From Ch128b sp964527925 (lineage in GTDB: Bacteria > Bacteroidota > Ignavibacteria > Ch128b), in the NCBI GenBank assembly GCA_964527925.1, contig CAZGQO010000004.1, positions 1 through 64,000 of the forward strand: a stretch of 64,000 bases of DNA. Reading direction: 5' to 3'. This document shows positions 26,001 through 34,116 of the stretch, in pieces (the stretch's first letter is position 1; every line of letters begins with the position of its first letter). The notes under the pieces were generated by a model, which was not told the DNA's origin, did not search any database, and saw nothing but the letters and a program-made list of their open reading frames with translations. A program made the translations under genes and the position numbers.

Positions 26001-26132
26001 TGTCTGTGCATAAGTTGTATTTCCAAGAAAGAGAGAAAGATATTTGAACCAGCTAACCTGATAGATTAATCCTGTTGCACCGGACAAAATAAAAAACAAA
26101 TAAATTAAAGATCGGTATTGATCTTTTTTCAT
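23025..26132 (-). CDS. Fused MFS-type membrane domain, spermidine-synthase-like domain and TPR tail
   Basis: The start is ATG 26132, with GGGAG seven bases upstream; a TTG twelve bases earlier would swallow that site. The ~1035-residue protein has two blocks of six to seven hydrophobic helices each ('SGATGLIYQVSWFKYLSLFL', 'GLSGFSSLAYEVLWTKILIS') up to residue ~460. A Rossmann aminopropyltransferase-like domain follows (~490-740: 'VFVIGYGSGSTISAVL', 'VICAEISKEVLE', 'FDVIISEPSNPWIAGIGNLF'), then a TPR-like helical tail from ~800 ('YSQLAVVSLQNSEYKKAFDY'). This is the known 'fused MFS/spermidine synthase' family of unclear substrate. 'SEPSNPW' replaces the DSSDP of true spermidine synthases, so polyamine synthesis should not be assumed. 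The 3' end overlaps the convergent acyltransferase gene. Confidence 0.8.
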   Translation of the reverse strand: MKKDQYRSLIYLFFILSGATGLIYQVSWFKYLSLFLGNTTYAQTIVLATFLGGLAIGNYFIGKKIDYIKNQLFVYGLIELIIGVYCLVFPNIISIGETIFYLLSSEELLVNNQIIYLLIKFIISTLVLILPTILMGGTLPTLTKYFTEKIESIRKENGSLYFLNSFGAVVGVFFAGFILIKNFGIDTTILIAAILNLFIGSISIVLSSIKVKDDSSEISKEEPFTKDKFISEVNISERLIKILILIAGLSGFSSLAYEVLWTKILISIFGSSTYSFSLMLIAFISGITIGSFIVSSNLISKFNPIKLVIYSQFFIALTIAFSLFIIPFLPYQFWKTSTLFSKTDDAFSLFLLFEFIILFFLMFIPTIFMGMTLPLIVEIVARYKNLIGRSVGTVFSVNTTGNVLGSLMTGLVLIPLFGIKDSFVISILINILGIILILSNYLHLIRLKTKILYSISLIFLIIIIFNIPDANKEINTLGVFRRLNDIPPPSYNDYKKIFQLRDVLFYKEGTSSNVAVTETKDSIRQRILIINGKPDASSVGDLPTQYLLGHIPMMLHPRPEQVFVIGYGSGSTISAVLNHNPQKVICAEISKEVLETSELFSDVNENCIKDPRLQVIIEDAQSYLKLSQQKFDVIISEPSNPWIAGIGNLFSKEYFERCKNSLKKNGVMTQWFHIYEMDDDVLSIVISTFYSVFPYVQIWGGVEGDLILIGSNEVIKLDDQIFLKKLSNEKIKRSLSRISINSPFTFLTTQILSPENSFTLAYKKDINSEKKPLLEFLAPVALFKGTTSILAYKFDEKFDTLSNGLLVKEYIKKNQISNSDIEDAINFHLRHSMNYRFAYGLARLLYEKDNSNSFAAGIKSQLEDKLNIIKYNTSDLIINHQKFPQSQKLAENFANQILSENINSTNFMKIFPISQAESILIKYHNIDPLSDFKLYSQLAVVSLQNSEYKKAFDYCIRAEKIFQQNPDLFNQSDLSEYFYTFALSAIYLNEYGKVVEYFIQLVNYNQNYPSKKFLSKRIEWRVNQEKRLTEKSKSG

Positions 26133-26223
26133 AAATTCTCCCAATTAAATTAATAGATGATTTTTCATAAAAAGTTTTATAAATTGTTATAGTAAAACAA
26201 AAATAATAAATCCAGGAGGAGAT

Positions 26224-26409
26224 ATGGAAAAGAAGTATGATATTCTTGTACGTAAAGATGGTGAGAATGCATATGCAGCTTTCTGTCCTCAGCTAAACAT
26301 AATCGTCAGGGGTATTTCTCACGAAGAAGTAGAATCTTTGATGCGAAAGAAAATTCAAGAAGCTCTTGAAAAAAGAAAAATACTGGAAGAGGAGTTCAAA
26401 AAAAGTTAG
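26224..26409 (+). CDS. Orphan HicB-like small protein
   Basis: This 61-residue protein has a perfect ribosome-binding site (AGGAGGAG six to seven bases before ATG 26224). 'YDILVRKDGENAYAAFCPQL' then 'NIIVRGISHEEVESLMRKK' follows the HicB/UPF0150 pattern: an N-terminal strand, an 'aYCP.l' loop, a strand, then a helix. No HicA-like mRNA interferase lies on either side, and the C-terminal DNA-binding helix-turn-helix or ribbon of full HicB antitoxins is missing. It is therefore a stand-alone HicB-fold protein of unknown role rather than a toxin-antitoxin pair. The 174 bases after it hold nothing recognisable. Confidence 0.65.
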   Translation: MEKKYDILVRKDGENAYAAFCPQLNIIVRGISHEEVESLMRKKIQEALEKRKILEEEFKKS

Positions 26410-26583
26410 ATGCTATTATCTAAATTGAACACTTGATTATTTATAAGAAAAATCTTAAATAACAAAAAAAGAAATTGATTCGGTGATTTAGAATCAGATT
26501 TTAATCAGGGCATCGTAAGGACTCGACTAAAAAATAAATTAATAAACAGTTGGAGTCATAAAACCAATAAAGGAGAGCGAGTT

Positions 26584-29500
26584 ATGAAGTTGAAATACTT
26601 TTTCTTTTTTATGCTTACCCTTTTTTCATCCCAATTATTCTCGCAGTTAACCCAATTATGGGAGCGATCCATAACACTCGGTAATAAACCCACCTGGTTC
26701 GGAACAGATACAGAACGGGGCTTTGCTTATGGATATGTTGGAGGAAATGATAGATTATATGTTGTTAGCCGTTCAAATGGCGTAATGGTTAAAATTTTAG
26801 ATGCACAGACAGGCAATGATGTTGGAGATCTTATAACGACAGGGATATCGGGAGGTACATTTGCACTAAATGATATTGAAGTTTCAGATGATGGAACTAT
26901 TTTTGGATGCAATTTAACAACAGATGCCAATACTTCTGCTTTTAAAGTTTACAAGTGGACAAGTGAAACCGCTAATCCAGTTGAAGTTTTGTCATTTACA
27001 ACATCAACAACTGTCAGATTAGGAGATAAGTTTACTGTTGTAGGTTCAGCATCGGATAATAGTTTAACAATGTATGCCGCAAGTTCAAGTAACAACAAAG
27101 TTTATAAATTTACAACAACTGATAACGGTAATTCCTTTACGGCATCGGAAATTACGTTGCAGGGAGTATCAACAAATCCCGGTTCTACTCCAGCAGTATG
27201 GGTACTTCCTGATGGAACTTTTTGGGTCAATGGACAGGGCATTAATCCAAGACGTTTTAATCCAGATGGAACTGTTATTGACACAATTCCTGGTTCGATT
27301 ATTCCAACTAATTCAAATGCAATGAGATCTTTAAGTGCCGGTGGAAGAACTTTAGTTGCAGTTTTTGTGAGTGGTATAACTAATCATAATCTCAGATTTG
27401 TAGATGTATCAAATGTTGGTTCTTATAATGCATCGTTTGAAGCAATGACATCACTATTAGGTGGATCATCGAATTTAAATGCAACCGGTGATGTAGACAT
27501 AAAAAATGTCGGAAATGGTGTTTTTGATGTTTATTTATTGGTTACTAATAATGGTATTGCAGCCTATAGATATTATTTAGATTCAATACCTGTAACTACA
27601 ATCAATTCTTTCCCTTACACACAGAATTTTGATAGTGGAATATTCCCATCAGAAGGTTGGTCAACAAATTTCTGGCAAAGAACAACCACAGAGGCAAAAT
27701 CTGGTAAGGGTGCAAGGATTATTTATAACTATTCTTCAGTCAAGCAAGGTATTTTACTTTCACCCAAATTTGAATTACCACCTAACTCCAGAATTAAATT
27801 CTGGTGGAAGGATGATGATATTAATACTCTTATCAGTGGTCAGGATACGACTTTCTTTGAAATTTCAACCGACAGTGGAAATTCCTGGATTTCTCTTGAT
27901 ACACTATCTGCACCATCTTATCAAACAGCATATCAGGAAAGAATTCATAATTTAAATAGTTATGCTGGAAATAATGTATACTTTAGATGGCGAGATAAGA
28001 CTAATTCTACTTTTTCTGCCTACGGAACTGGTTTGGATGAGATTGTTGTAGAAGTGATTCCAACGACCCCTATTTTTTCAGTCTTACCTGCATCAAAAGA
28101 TTTTGGTACTATACCTATTGGCGATGTTTCGACGGCTCAGGTTTTTGAAGTTACTAATGCGGGTATTGACACTTTAGTAATTTATTCCACTACTCTGACT
28201 GGTTCGAATGCTAATCAATTTGTTTTAACAGATACAAATGTTTACCCTATACGTCTTGCTGAAAATCAAAAAGCATATTTCTCAGTAAGTTTTGCACCAA
28301 CTACTGCAGGTAATTTATCTGCCAATTTGACCTTTAATGCAAGTCATCGAAATGTAAATCATGATGTTCCTTTAACCGGAGTTGGTTTTGCTTTAACAAC
28401 ACCTTTCACTGAGAATTTTGAAGGAACATTTCCTCCAAATAGTTGGACTCGGAAACAAGGATTGTTAACAGATACTGTAACTTTTACATCAAGTACGAGC
28501 AATTGGGTTCAGGATGATTTTGGTAATATAACCTCACCAGTAAATAAAAGTGCTAAACTCAACATATATGGTACAACTCGAAAAGATTGGTTAATCTCAC
28601 CTCCAATAATACTTCCAGCTTTGACTGATCCAAATACTATGTACAAACTTGAATTTGATGTGGCTTTAACAAGTTGGAATCAAACATATCAGGATACTTT
28701 AGGTTCGGATGATAAGTTTGCTGTTGTTTTATCCACAGATAATGGCACTACCTGGTTAGCTGCCAATGTTTTGAGAATGTGGGTAGATACAACATTAATA
28801 AATGACAGTACTGGTGATCATATCTCAATTATTTTACCAGTTTCCGGCGGTGGAATAGTACGAATTGGTTTTTATGGAGAATCAACCGTTTCTAATAAAG
28901 ATAATGATTTATTTGTTGATAATGTTTCTATTAATACTTATTCAATTGGTTGGGCTAATTTACAATTTCCACCATCTGGGACTATTACAGTTGGAGAATC
29001 ACTGAGAGTTTATGCACAGGTATGGGCTGATGGCGTTACAAATTCTCCTGGTCCTGGTACTGGTATGAAAGCATGGATTGGATGGAACTCATCTAATACA
29101 AATCCAGCAACATGGACAAATTGGGTAGAAGCTGTATATAATGTTGATGTAGGAAATAATGACGAATTTATGGCGGATATCGGTGCAACACTTCCTCCGG
29201 GAACTTATTACTATGCAAGTAGATTCCAGTTAGGTTATGGACCATATAAGTACGGTGGTTACTCATCTGGTGGTGGTGGCTTCTGGGATGATACTAATTA
29301 TGTTTCAGGTGTTCTGACAGTGAATCCAGCAACTGGTCCATTAAGTGGTGATTATTATATTCCTCAAGGATCATATCCAAAGGGATTCCCAACACTTGAT
29401 AGTGCCTTTAAAGCAATCAATTCTTTGGGGCAAAGTGGAGATGTAAGATTTCTAATTGATGCAGACTTGAATGAAGTCGGTGCAAATCTTGTTTTAACAA

Positions 29501-31893
29501 AAACCGATACCGTACATCTATTAACAATTAAACCGGCACCAACTAAGACTCCAACTATTTATATCACTGGTTGTACTTCTACAACTGGTGCAAACCAATA
29601 CACTGGTATAACTTTAAACGGTGCAAAGAATGTACTCTTTGATGGTTCAAACACTGATGGTGGAACTACAAGAGATCTTACAATTGCGATGAATGATAGC
29701 TTATACGGACGAATTGCTATTCAACTTTACGCTAACGCAGATTTTATAACATTAAGAAATCTTGTAATAAAATATCTTACAATGGACCCTGCTCTCATTA
29801 CTACAAGAGGTGTATATGTAAATGGACAGGCTTCAGGGGTAACGGACTATTTCTCAGTGGAAAATTGCAAGATTGGAGATGATACTTATCAACCTGCTTA
29901 TGCAGTTTCCGTAACTGGTTGGAGTGGTACAGGTACTTATGCAAGCAATATTTTCATTAATAAAAATAGACTTTATGGTCATATGAGAACTGTTTATTTC
30001 TTCTATGGTGGTGTTTTTGCAGAAATTATGGATAATGAGATTAAAGGTACTATACCTCCGCCATCGGGGAATGTCAGATGGGGTATTTTATTTAATAATT
30101 ACAAAGGTCAGATTCAAATTGCAAATAATAAGATCCAAACTTTAAGAATGGCTTCAACTGGAACGCAGGGTATCTATGGAATAGGAACTTTAAGTGGTGC
30201 TGCAGGAACAGTGTTGACAATTTATAATAATTTCCTTGGTGGTGATTATACTCATTCAGGTACCGGTACTCCTGCAAGTGTTGATGTGATTTCATTCCAG
30301 GACAATATTCCGAATGCAAAAGTCTACCACAACACTATCGTATTGAATGACATTGGTAAGTTAGCTTCATCAAGAATGACAGGTGTGAGATGGGGTGGAT
30401 CAGCGAATGTTGAATTGAAAAATAATATCATAGTGAATAATGTTAATGCATCAGTTGCCTATTGTCTCTATCGTGGTGGTGGAACTTTCACTTCAAATAA
30501 CAATGCCTTCTATGTTAGCGGAGCTAATGGTAACTTAGGTTATTTCAATGGTGCAGTTCAGACATTACAGGCCTGGAAGGATTCTACTGGTCAGGATAGT
30601 GCTTCGTTTGTTGAGAATCCACCATTTGTAGGTGGCCTTGATTTCCACATTCAGCCAAATTTAATTACGCAACTTGAATCAGGTGGTACACCAGTTCCGG
30701 TCGGTATTGATATTGATGGGGAAACACGAGATCCATATACTCCAGATATTGGTGCAGATGAATTTGTTGGATTTAATCCAAATAATTTGCCAGATACTGT
30801 TGATATAGCTTATAGAAGATTATGGAATATTGTATCTGTCCCATTAAATGCATCGGATATGACCGTTGCTGCTCTGTTCCCGAATGCAACATCTAATGCA
30901 TTCTGGTTTGATGGAGGCGGATATGTTGTTAGAGATACTCTTGAAGTTGGTAAAGGTTATTGGTTGAAATTCAATGTGGATAGCTTAACTACAGTAACTG
31001 GTCCTCGAAAAGATTCACTGGTTGTTAATGTAAACGAAGGCTGGAATTTAATTGGAACATTGAGTGTCGATATTCCAAAGACAAATGTCTCTTCAAACCC
31101 ATCAGGAATTATAGTTTCTAATTTCTTCGGATTTAGCAATAAATATTATCCATCAGATGTGTTGAAGAAAGGACAGGGTTACTGGGTTAAGACTTCAGCA
31201 GCAGGTACATTAACATTGAGAAAAACTGTTCTTGCAAAGTCTGGTGATGAACTCTATGTTGAATCAATTGATCCAAAATGGAGAAAGATTGTAATTACAG
31301 ATGACGCAGGTGTAAGTGAAGAACTTTATCTAGCTGATCAGGTTGACGAGTTAAGATATTCATTACCGCCATTGCCGCCATCAAGTGTATTTGATGTAAG
31401 ATTCGATTCAGATCGTTATGTTGAAGTTGATAATTATACACATAGAATTAATCTACAGGGTGTTAAGTATCCTGTGACTTTAAAAATAACAAATGCTGAA
31501 AAAGGATTTTACAGAGTTAAGGATGCAATTGATGGTTCATATTTGAATGTAGTTTTAAAGAATGGCGAACCAATCAAGATTACTGATCCAAATATTCAGG
31601 CAATTTTGATTGAAGGTGCAACTATTCCAACTCAATTTGATTTGATGCAGAACTATCCGAACCCATTCAATCCAACCACAACAATTCGTTATGCGATTGC
31701 GGAACCAGTGAAAGTAAAATTGATTGTTTATAATGCAGTTGGACAGAAAGTAAAAGAACTCGTCAATTCTGAACAAGAAGCTGGTTACTATACGGTTGAA
31801 TTCAATGCATCTAATCTTGCAAGCGGTGTTTATCTGATAAGACTTGAAACTCCGAAGTTTAGCAAGACAATTAAGTCATTGTTGATTAAATAA
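26584..31893 (+). CDS. Large multidomain secreted protein with right-handed beta-helix and type IX sorting domain
   Basis: The 1769-residue protein has a ribosome-binding site AAAGGAGAGCG and a signal peptide ('YFFFFMLTLFSSQLFSQ'). Residues ~25-330 resemble the DUF4623 beta-propeller-like module ('LWERSITLGNKPTW', 'GGNDRLYVVSR'). Residues ~340-490 are a choice-of-anchor sandwich ('PYTQNFDSGIFPSEGWSTNF'). Residues ~495-600 are an Ig-like ASH/choice-of-anchor D domain ('FSVLPASKDFGTIPIGDVST'). Residues ~610-785 are a second sandwich ('ENFEGTFPPNSWTRKQG'). Residues ~930-1395 look like a parallel beta-helix ('ITLNGAKNVLFDGSNTDGG', 'LKNNIIVNNVNAS', 'DIGADEFVGFNPNN'). The type IX tail ('MQNYPNPFNPTTTIRYAIA', 'VKLIVYNAVGQKVKEL', 'SGVYLIRLETPKFSKTI') closes it. 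It is probably a surface-displayed adhesin or glycan-acting protein; no catalytic residues are identifiable. Confidence 0.85.
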   Translation: MKLKYFFFFMLTLFSSQLFSQLTQLWERSITLGNKPTWFGTDTERGFAYGYVGGNDRLYVVSRSNGVMVKILDAQTGNDVGDLITTGISGGTFALNDIEVSDDGTIFGCNLTTDANTSAFKVYKWTSETANPVEVLSFTTSTTVRLGDKFTVVGSASDNSLTMYAASSSNNKVYKFTTTDNGNSFTASEITLQGVSTNPGSTPAVWVLPDGTFWVNGQGINPRRFNPDGTVIDTIPGSIIPTNSNAMRSLSAGGRTLVAVFVSGITNHNLRFVDVSNVGSYNASFEAMTSLLGGSSNLNATGDVDIKNVGNGVFDVYLLVTNNGIAAYRYYLDSIPVTTINSFPYTQNFDSGIFPSEGWSTNFWQRTTTEAKSGKGARIIYNYSSVKQGILLSPKFELPPNSRIKFWWKDDDINTLISGQDTTFFEISTDSGNSWISLDTLSAPSYQTAYQERIHNLNSYAGNNVYFRWRDKTNSTFSAYGTGLDEIVVEVIPTTPIFSVLPASKDFGTIPIGDVSTAQVFEVTNAGIDTLVIYSTTLTGSNANQFVLTDTNVYPIRLAENQKAYFSVSFAPTTAGNLSANLTFNASHRNVNHDVPLTGVGFALTTPFTENFEGTFPPNSWTRKQGLLTDTVTFTSSTSNWVQDDFGNITSPVNKSAKLNIYGTTRKDWLISPPIILPALTDPNTMYKLEFDVALTSWNQTYQDTLGSDDKFAVVLSTDNGTTWLAANVLRMWVDTTLINDSTGDHISIILPVSGGGIVRIGFYGESTVSNKDNDLFVDNVSINTYSIGWANLQFPPSGTITVGESLRVYAQVWADGVTNSPGPGTGMKAWIGWNSSNTNPATWTNWVEAVYNVDVGNNDEFMADIGATLPPGTYYYASRFQLGYGPYKYGGYSSGGGGFWDDTNYVSGVLTVNPATGPLSGDYYIPQGSYPKGFPTLDSAFKAINSLGQSGDVRFLIDADLNEVGANLVLTKTDTVHLLTIKPAPTKTPTIYITGCTSTTGANQYTGITLNGAKNVLFDGSNTDGGTTRDLTIAMNDSLYGRIAIQLYANADFITLRNLVIKYLTMDPALITTRGVYVNGQASGVTDYFSVENCKIGDDTYQPAYAVSVTGWSGTGTYASNIFINKNRLYGHMRTVYFFYGGVFAEIMDNEIKGTIPPPSGNVRWGILFNNYKGQIQIANNKIQTLRMASTGTQGIYGIGTLSGAAGTVLTIYNNFLGGDYTHSGTGTPASVDVISFQDNIPNAKVYHNTIVLNDIGKLASSRMTGVRWGGSANVELKNNIIVNNVNASVAYCLYRGGGTFTSNNNAFYVSGANGNLGYFNGAVQTLQAWKDSTGQDSASFVENPPFVGGLDFHIQPNLITQLESGGTPVPVGIDIDGETRDPYTPDIGADEFVGFNPNNLPDTVDIAYRRLWNIVSVPLNASDMTVAALFPNATSNAFWFDGGGYVVRDTLEVGKGYWLKFNVDSLTTVTGPRKDSLVVNVNEGWNLIGTLSVDIPKTNVSSNPSGIIVSNFFGFSNKYYPSDVLKKGQGYWVKTSAAGTLTLRKTVLAKSGDELYVESIDPKWRKIVITDDAGVSEELYLADQVDELRYSLPPLPPSSVFDVRFDSDRYVEVDNYTHRINLQGVKYPVTLKITNAEKGFYRVKDAIDGSYLNVVLKNGEPIKITDPNIQAILIEGATIPTQFDLMQNYPNPFNPTTTIRYAIAEPVKVKLIVYNAVGQKVKELVNSEQEAGYYTVEFNASNLASGVYLIRLETPKFSKTIKSLLIK

Positions 31894-31917
31894 TTGACTG
31901 TTTGAAATTGTAATGGG

Positions 31918-31946
31918 AAAGGCTGTCTTTTGACAGCCTTTTCTGT
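31918..31946 (+). terminator. Rho-independent terminator after the large type IX protein
   Basis: AAAGGCTGTC-TTTT-GACAGCCTTT forms a perfect 10-base-pair stem with a 4-base loop, followed by a T-rich tail. It starts 25 bases after the stop codon at 31893. Confidence 0.9.
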
Positions 31947-32039
31947 TTTAAATGAGTATATCTAATCAATTTTAGCCAAAAGAAGTCATTCAAAAATTTT
32001 GTGGAAAACAGTTTTAATGCGGGATATTTTATATGAAAA

Positions 32040-32771
32040 TTACTTTTGTTGTTTCAGAAAATCGTCTACTTGAATGAATGACTCAATTACTTTTTTTCTC
32101 ATTTCTTCAGCGTAAGGATTATATCTGTTAATATCGATGAAAAGTTGTTGAGTATCTCTATTTGAACGGCGAACTATATTCATTAATTCAATAAAACCTT
32201 TCGTTGCCACCTGGTCGTAAGGAATTTTTAAACTACCAATTGATCTGCCAATGAACTGAGTCAAACACAATGTCCAGGCAATTAATTTATCATGATTATC
32301 TTCTTTCATAAAAAGTAACTTCAAACCTTTTTTGATCATTGAATCCCAGAAGTGAGCGATAATGGGATTCCAGTGTTCATTTTCAATCACTACAACTATA
32401 TGATTTTCAAGTGAGTTTTCTACTGAATCTGGACCAAAAAGCGGGTGAATCGAGAAAATTGGATTTTTGGGAAAATACTTTTTTAAGATTTGAATCGGAT
32501 ACTTTTTGACTGAACAGAAATCAACGATCGTGCAAGATTCAGATATTTCATCCTTAAGTTCAATGGAGATATTTTCAATTTCAGAAATTGGGACTGATAA
32601 AAAAATGATTTTATTATCTTTCCATGGAATATCCCAAACGCCACCAGCTATTTCGAGTTTTTCTTCATAGGTCAAGTTTTTATCATAAATATCGAAGTAA
32701 AAATCGTCGCAAAAAAATTTATGAAATAATCTTCCAAATCTACCAAAACCTATTAATGTTGCCTCAATCAT
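32040..32771 (-). CDS. tyrA: Prephenate (or arogenate) dehydrogenase
   Basis: This 243-residue NAD(P)-dependent enzyme oxidatively decarboxylates prephenate on the tyrosine branch. The N-terminal Rossmann motif is 'ATLIGFGRFGRLFHKFF'. 'IIFLSVPISEIENI' and 'CTIVDFCSVKKYPIQIL' hold the family Ser-Val-Lys, and 'FSIHPLFGPDS' near residue 111 contains the catalytic His and the conserved GPD. 'HDKLIAWTLCLTQFIGRSIG' is the start of the helical domain. It is shorter than most TyrA proteins (~280 or more) and has no ACT or chorismate mutase domain. The mutase is instead fused to the chorismate synthase encoded just upstream, with an 8-base gene overlap, so mutase and dehydrogenase are still made side by side. 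Confidence 0.85.
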   Translation of the reverse strand: MIEATLIGFGRFGRLFHKFFCDDFYFDIYDKNLTYEEKLEIAGGVWDIPWKDNKIIFLSVPISEIENISIELKDEISESCTIVDFCSVKKYPIQILKKYFPKNPIFSIHPLFGPDSVENSLENHIVVVIENEHWNPIIAHFWDSMIKKGLKLLFMKEDNHDKLIAWTLCLTQFIGRSIGSLKIPYDQVATKGFIELMNIVRRSNRDTQQLFIDINRYNPYAEEMRKKVIESFIQVDDFLKQQK

Positions 32772-34113
32772 TTATTATTGCCTCCTGAATTGATCGTGAG
32801 TTTTTAATAATTAAATCAAGTAATTGTGAAACAAGTTCTTTATTTAATTCCAGAGTTTCAGCTGCATTTAACCAATTTTCGCGAAGATAATTTTCTCTAT
32901 CTTTATCAAAGACGCCAATTGAATTTTCTTTTTTAATCATGGCAACTTTTTTAACAAATTCTTTTCTTGCTTGAAGTAGTAATAAAATTTGTTGATCAAT
33001 GAGATCAATTTGTTCTCTTAAGATTTCAAGTTTATCCGAATCAGATTTAATTTGTTCTTGCATTAGAATTTGGTCAATCAAAACAAGGGCGGTCATTGCT
33101 TCAGCAACGGGAACAATTCGAGGGCAGATGCATGGATCGTGTCGACCAGAGATTTGGAACTCAACTTCTTCGCCATTGTAGGTTACGCTTTTCTGTTTTT
33201 TTGAAATTGATGAAGTTGGTTTAACGGCAATTCTTATTATAATATCAGCACCATTGGAAATTCCTGCCTGAATTCCTCCTGAATAGTTTGTAATTGTTTC
33301 AATAGAACCTGTTTCTGGATTTATTCGTAATTGGTCATTACATTCACTTCCTTTCATTTCTGCAGATTTGAAACCACTACCAATTTCAAAACCTTTCACT
33401 GCACCAATGGACATTAATGCTTTTGCAAGATCAGCTTCGAGTTTATCGAAAACGGGTTCACCATAACCTGCCTTTAATCCTTTTACATGAATCTCAACAA
33501 TACCACCAACTGAATCTCCTTCGCTTTTTGCGTTTTCAATTAATTCAATCATTTTTTTAGCAGCTTCCGCATCAGGGCATCTTAATGAATTTTTGTCTAT
33601 TTCGTCGTAATCTATTTTAGTTATTTTGGTATTTCCAACCTGACTTGTGAATGCAATAATTTTTATTCCTCTTTTTCGAAGTAATTGTTTTGCGATTGCA
33701 CCAGCTGCAACTCTTGATGCAGTTTCTCTGCCTGATGTTCTTCCACCACCACGATAATCATAAATTCCATATTTCTGAAGAAATGTGTAACCGCCATGAC
33801 CCGGCCTGAAAATTTTTTTTATGTTTTCATAATCTTGACTTCTGTAATCTTCATTTTTTATCAACATACAAATGGGGGTACCGGTTGTTTTGCCTTTGAA
33901 AATTCCTGAGACAATCTGAACTGTATCAGATTCTTTTCGCTGAGTTGTTATACTGCTTTGACCGGGTTTTCTTCTATCTAATTCTTTTTGAATTTCTTCG
34001 ATGTTGATTTCAAGCCCAGGTTTTAAACCATCAATAACAACACCAATCATTGGTCCGTGACTTTCTCCAAAAGTCATTATCCTAAAAAAATTTCCAAATG
34101 AATTACCAGCCAT
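32764..34113 (-). CDS. aroC: Chorismate synthase fused to a C-terminal AroQ-type chorismate mutase
   Basis: The 449-residue protein has two domains. Residues ~1-350 are a complete chorismate synthase, which turns EPSP into chorismate with reduced FMN: 'FRIMTFGESHGPMIGVVIDG' (signature 1 with the catalytic His), 'RRKPGQSSITTQRKESD', 'FRPGHGGYTFLQKYGIYDYR' then 'GGGRTSGRETASRVAAGAIA' (signature 2) and 'SGRHDPCICPRIVPVAEAMT' (signature 3, second His). Residues 362-449 are an AroQ-type chorismate mutase: 'LREQIDLIDQQILLLLQARK', 'VAMIKKENSIGVFDKDRENY' and 'LLDLIIKNSRSIQEAI', with the expected Arg, Lys, Asp/Arg and Gln of the active site. One polypeptide thus makes chorismate and converts it to prephenate. 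It sits three bases after aroF and overlaps tyrA by eight. Confidence 0.93.
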   Translation of the reverse strand: MAGNSFGNFFRIMTFGESHGPMIGVVIDGLKPGLEINIEEIQKELDRRKPGQSSITTQRKESDTVQIVSGIFKGKTTGTPICMLIKNEDYRSQDYENIKKIFRPGHGGYTFLQKYGIYDYRGGGRTSGRETASRVAAGAIAKQLLRKRGIKIIAFTSQVGNTKITKIDYDEIDKNSLRCPDAEAAKKMIELIENAKSEGDSVGGIVEIHVKGLKAGYGEPVFDKLEADLAKALMSIGAVKGFEIGSGFKSAEMKGSECNDQLRINPETGSIETITNYSGGIQAGISNGADIIIRIAVKPTSSISKKQKSVTYNGEEVEFQISGRHDPCICPRIVPVAEAMTALVLIDQILMQEQIKSDSDKLEILREQIDLIDQQILLLLQARKEFVKKVAMIKKENSIGVFDKDRENYLRENWLNAAETLELNKELVSQLLDLIIKNSRSIQEAIIND

Positions 34114-34116
34114 TTT

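Noticed and set aside
23025..26132. True spermidine synthase
   Set aside because: The domain has SEPSNPW in place of the catalytic DSSDP-type motif and is fused to membrane helices; polyamine synthesis is not supported.
26200..26600. HicAB toxin-antitoxin system
   Set aside because: Only a HicB-like protein is present; no HicA-type ORF occurs on either strand within 400 bases.
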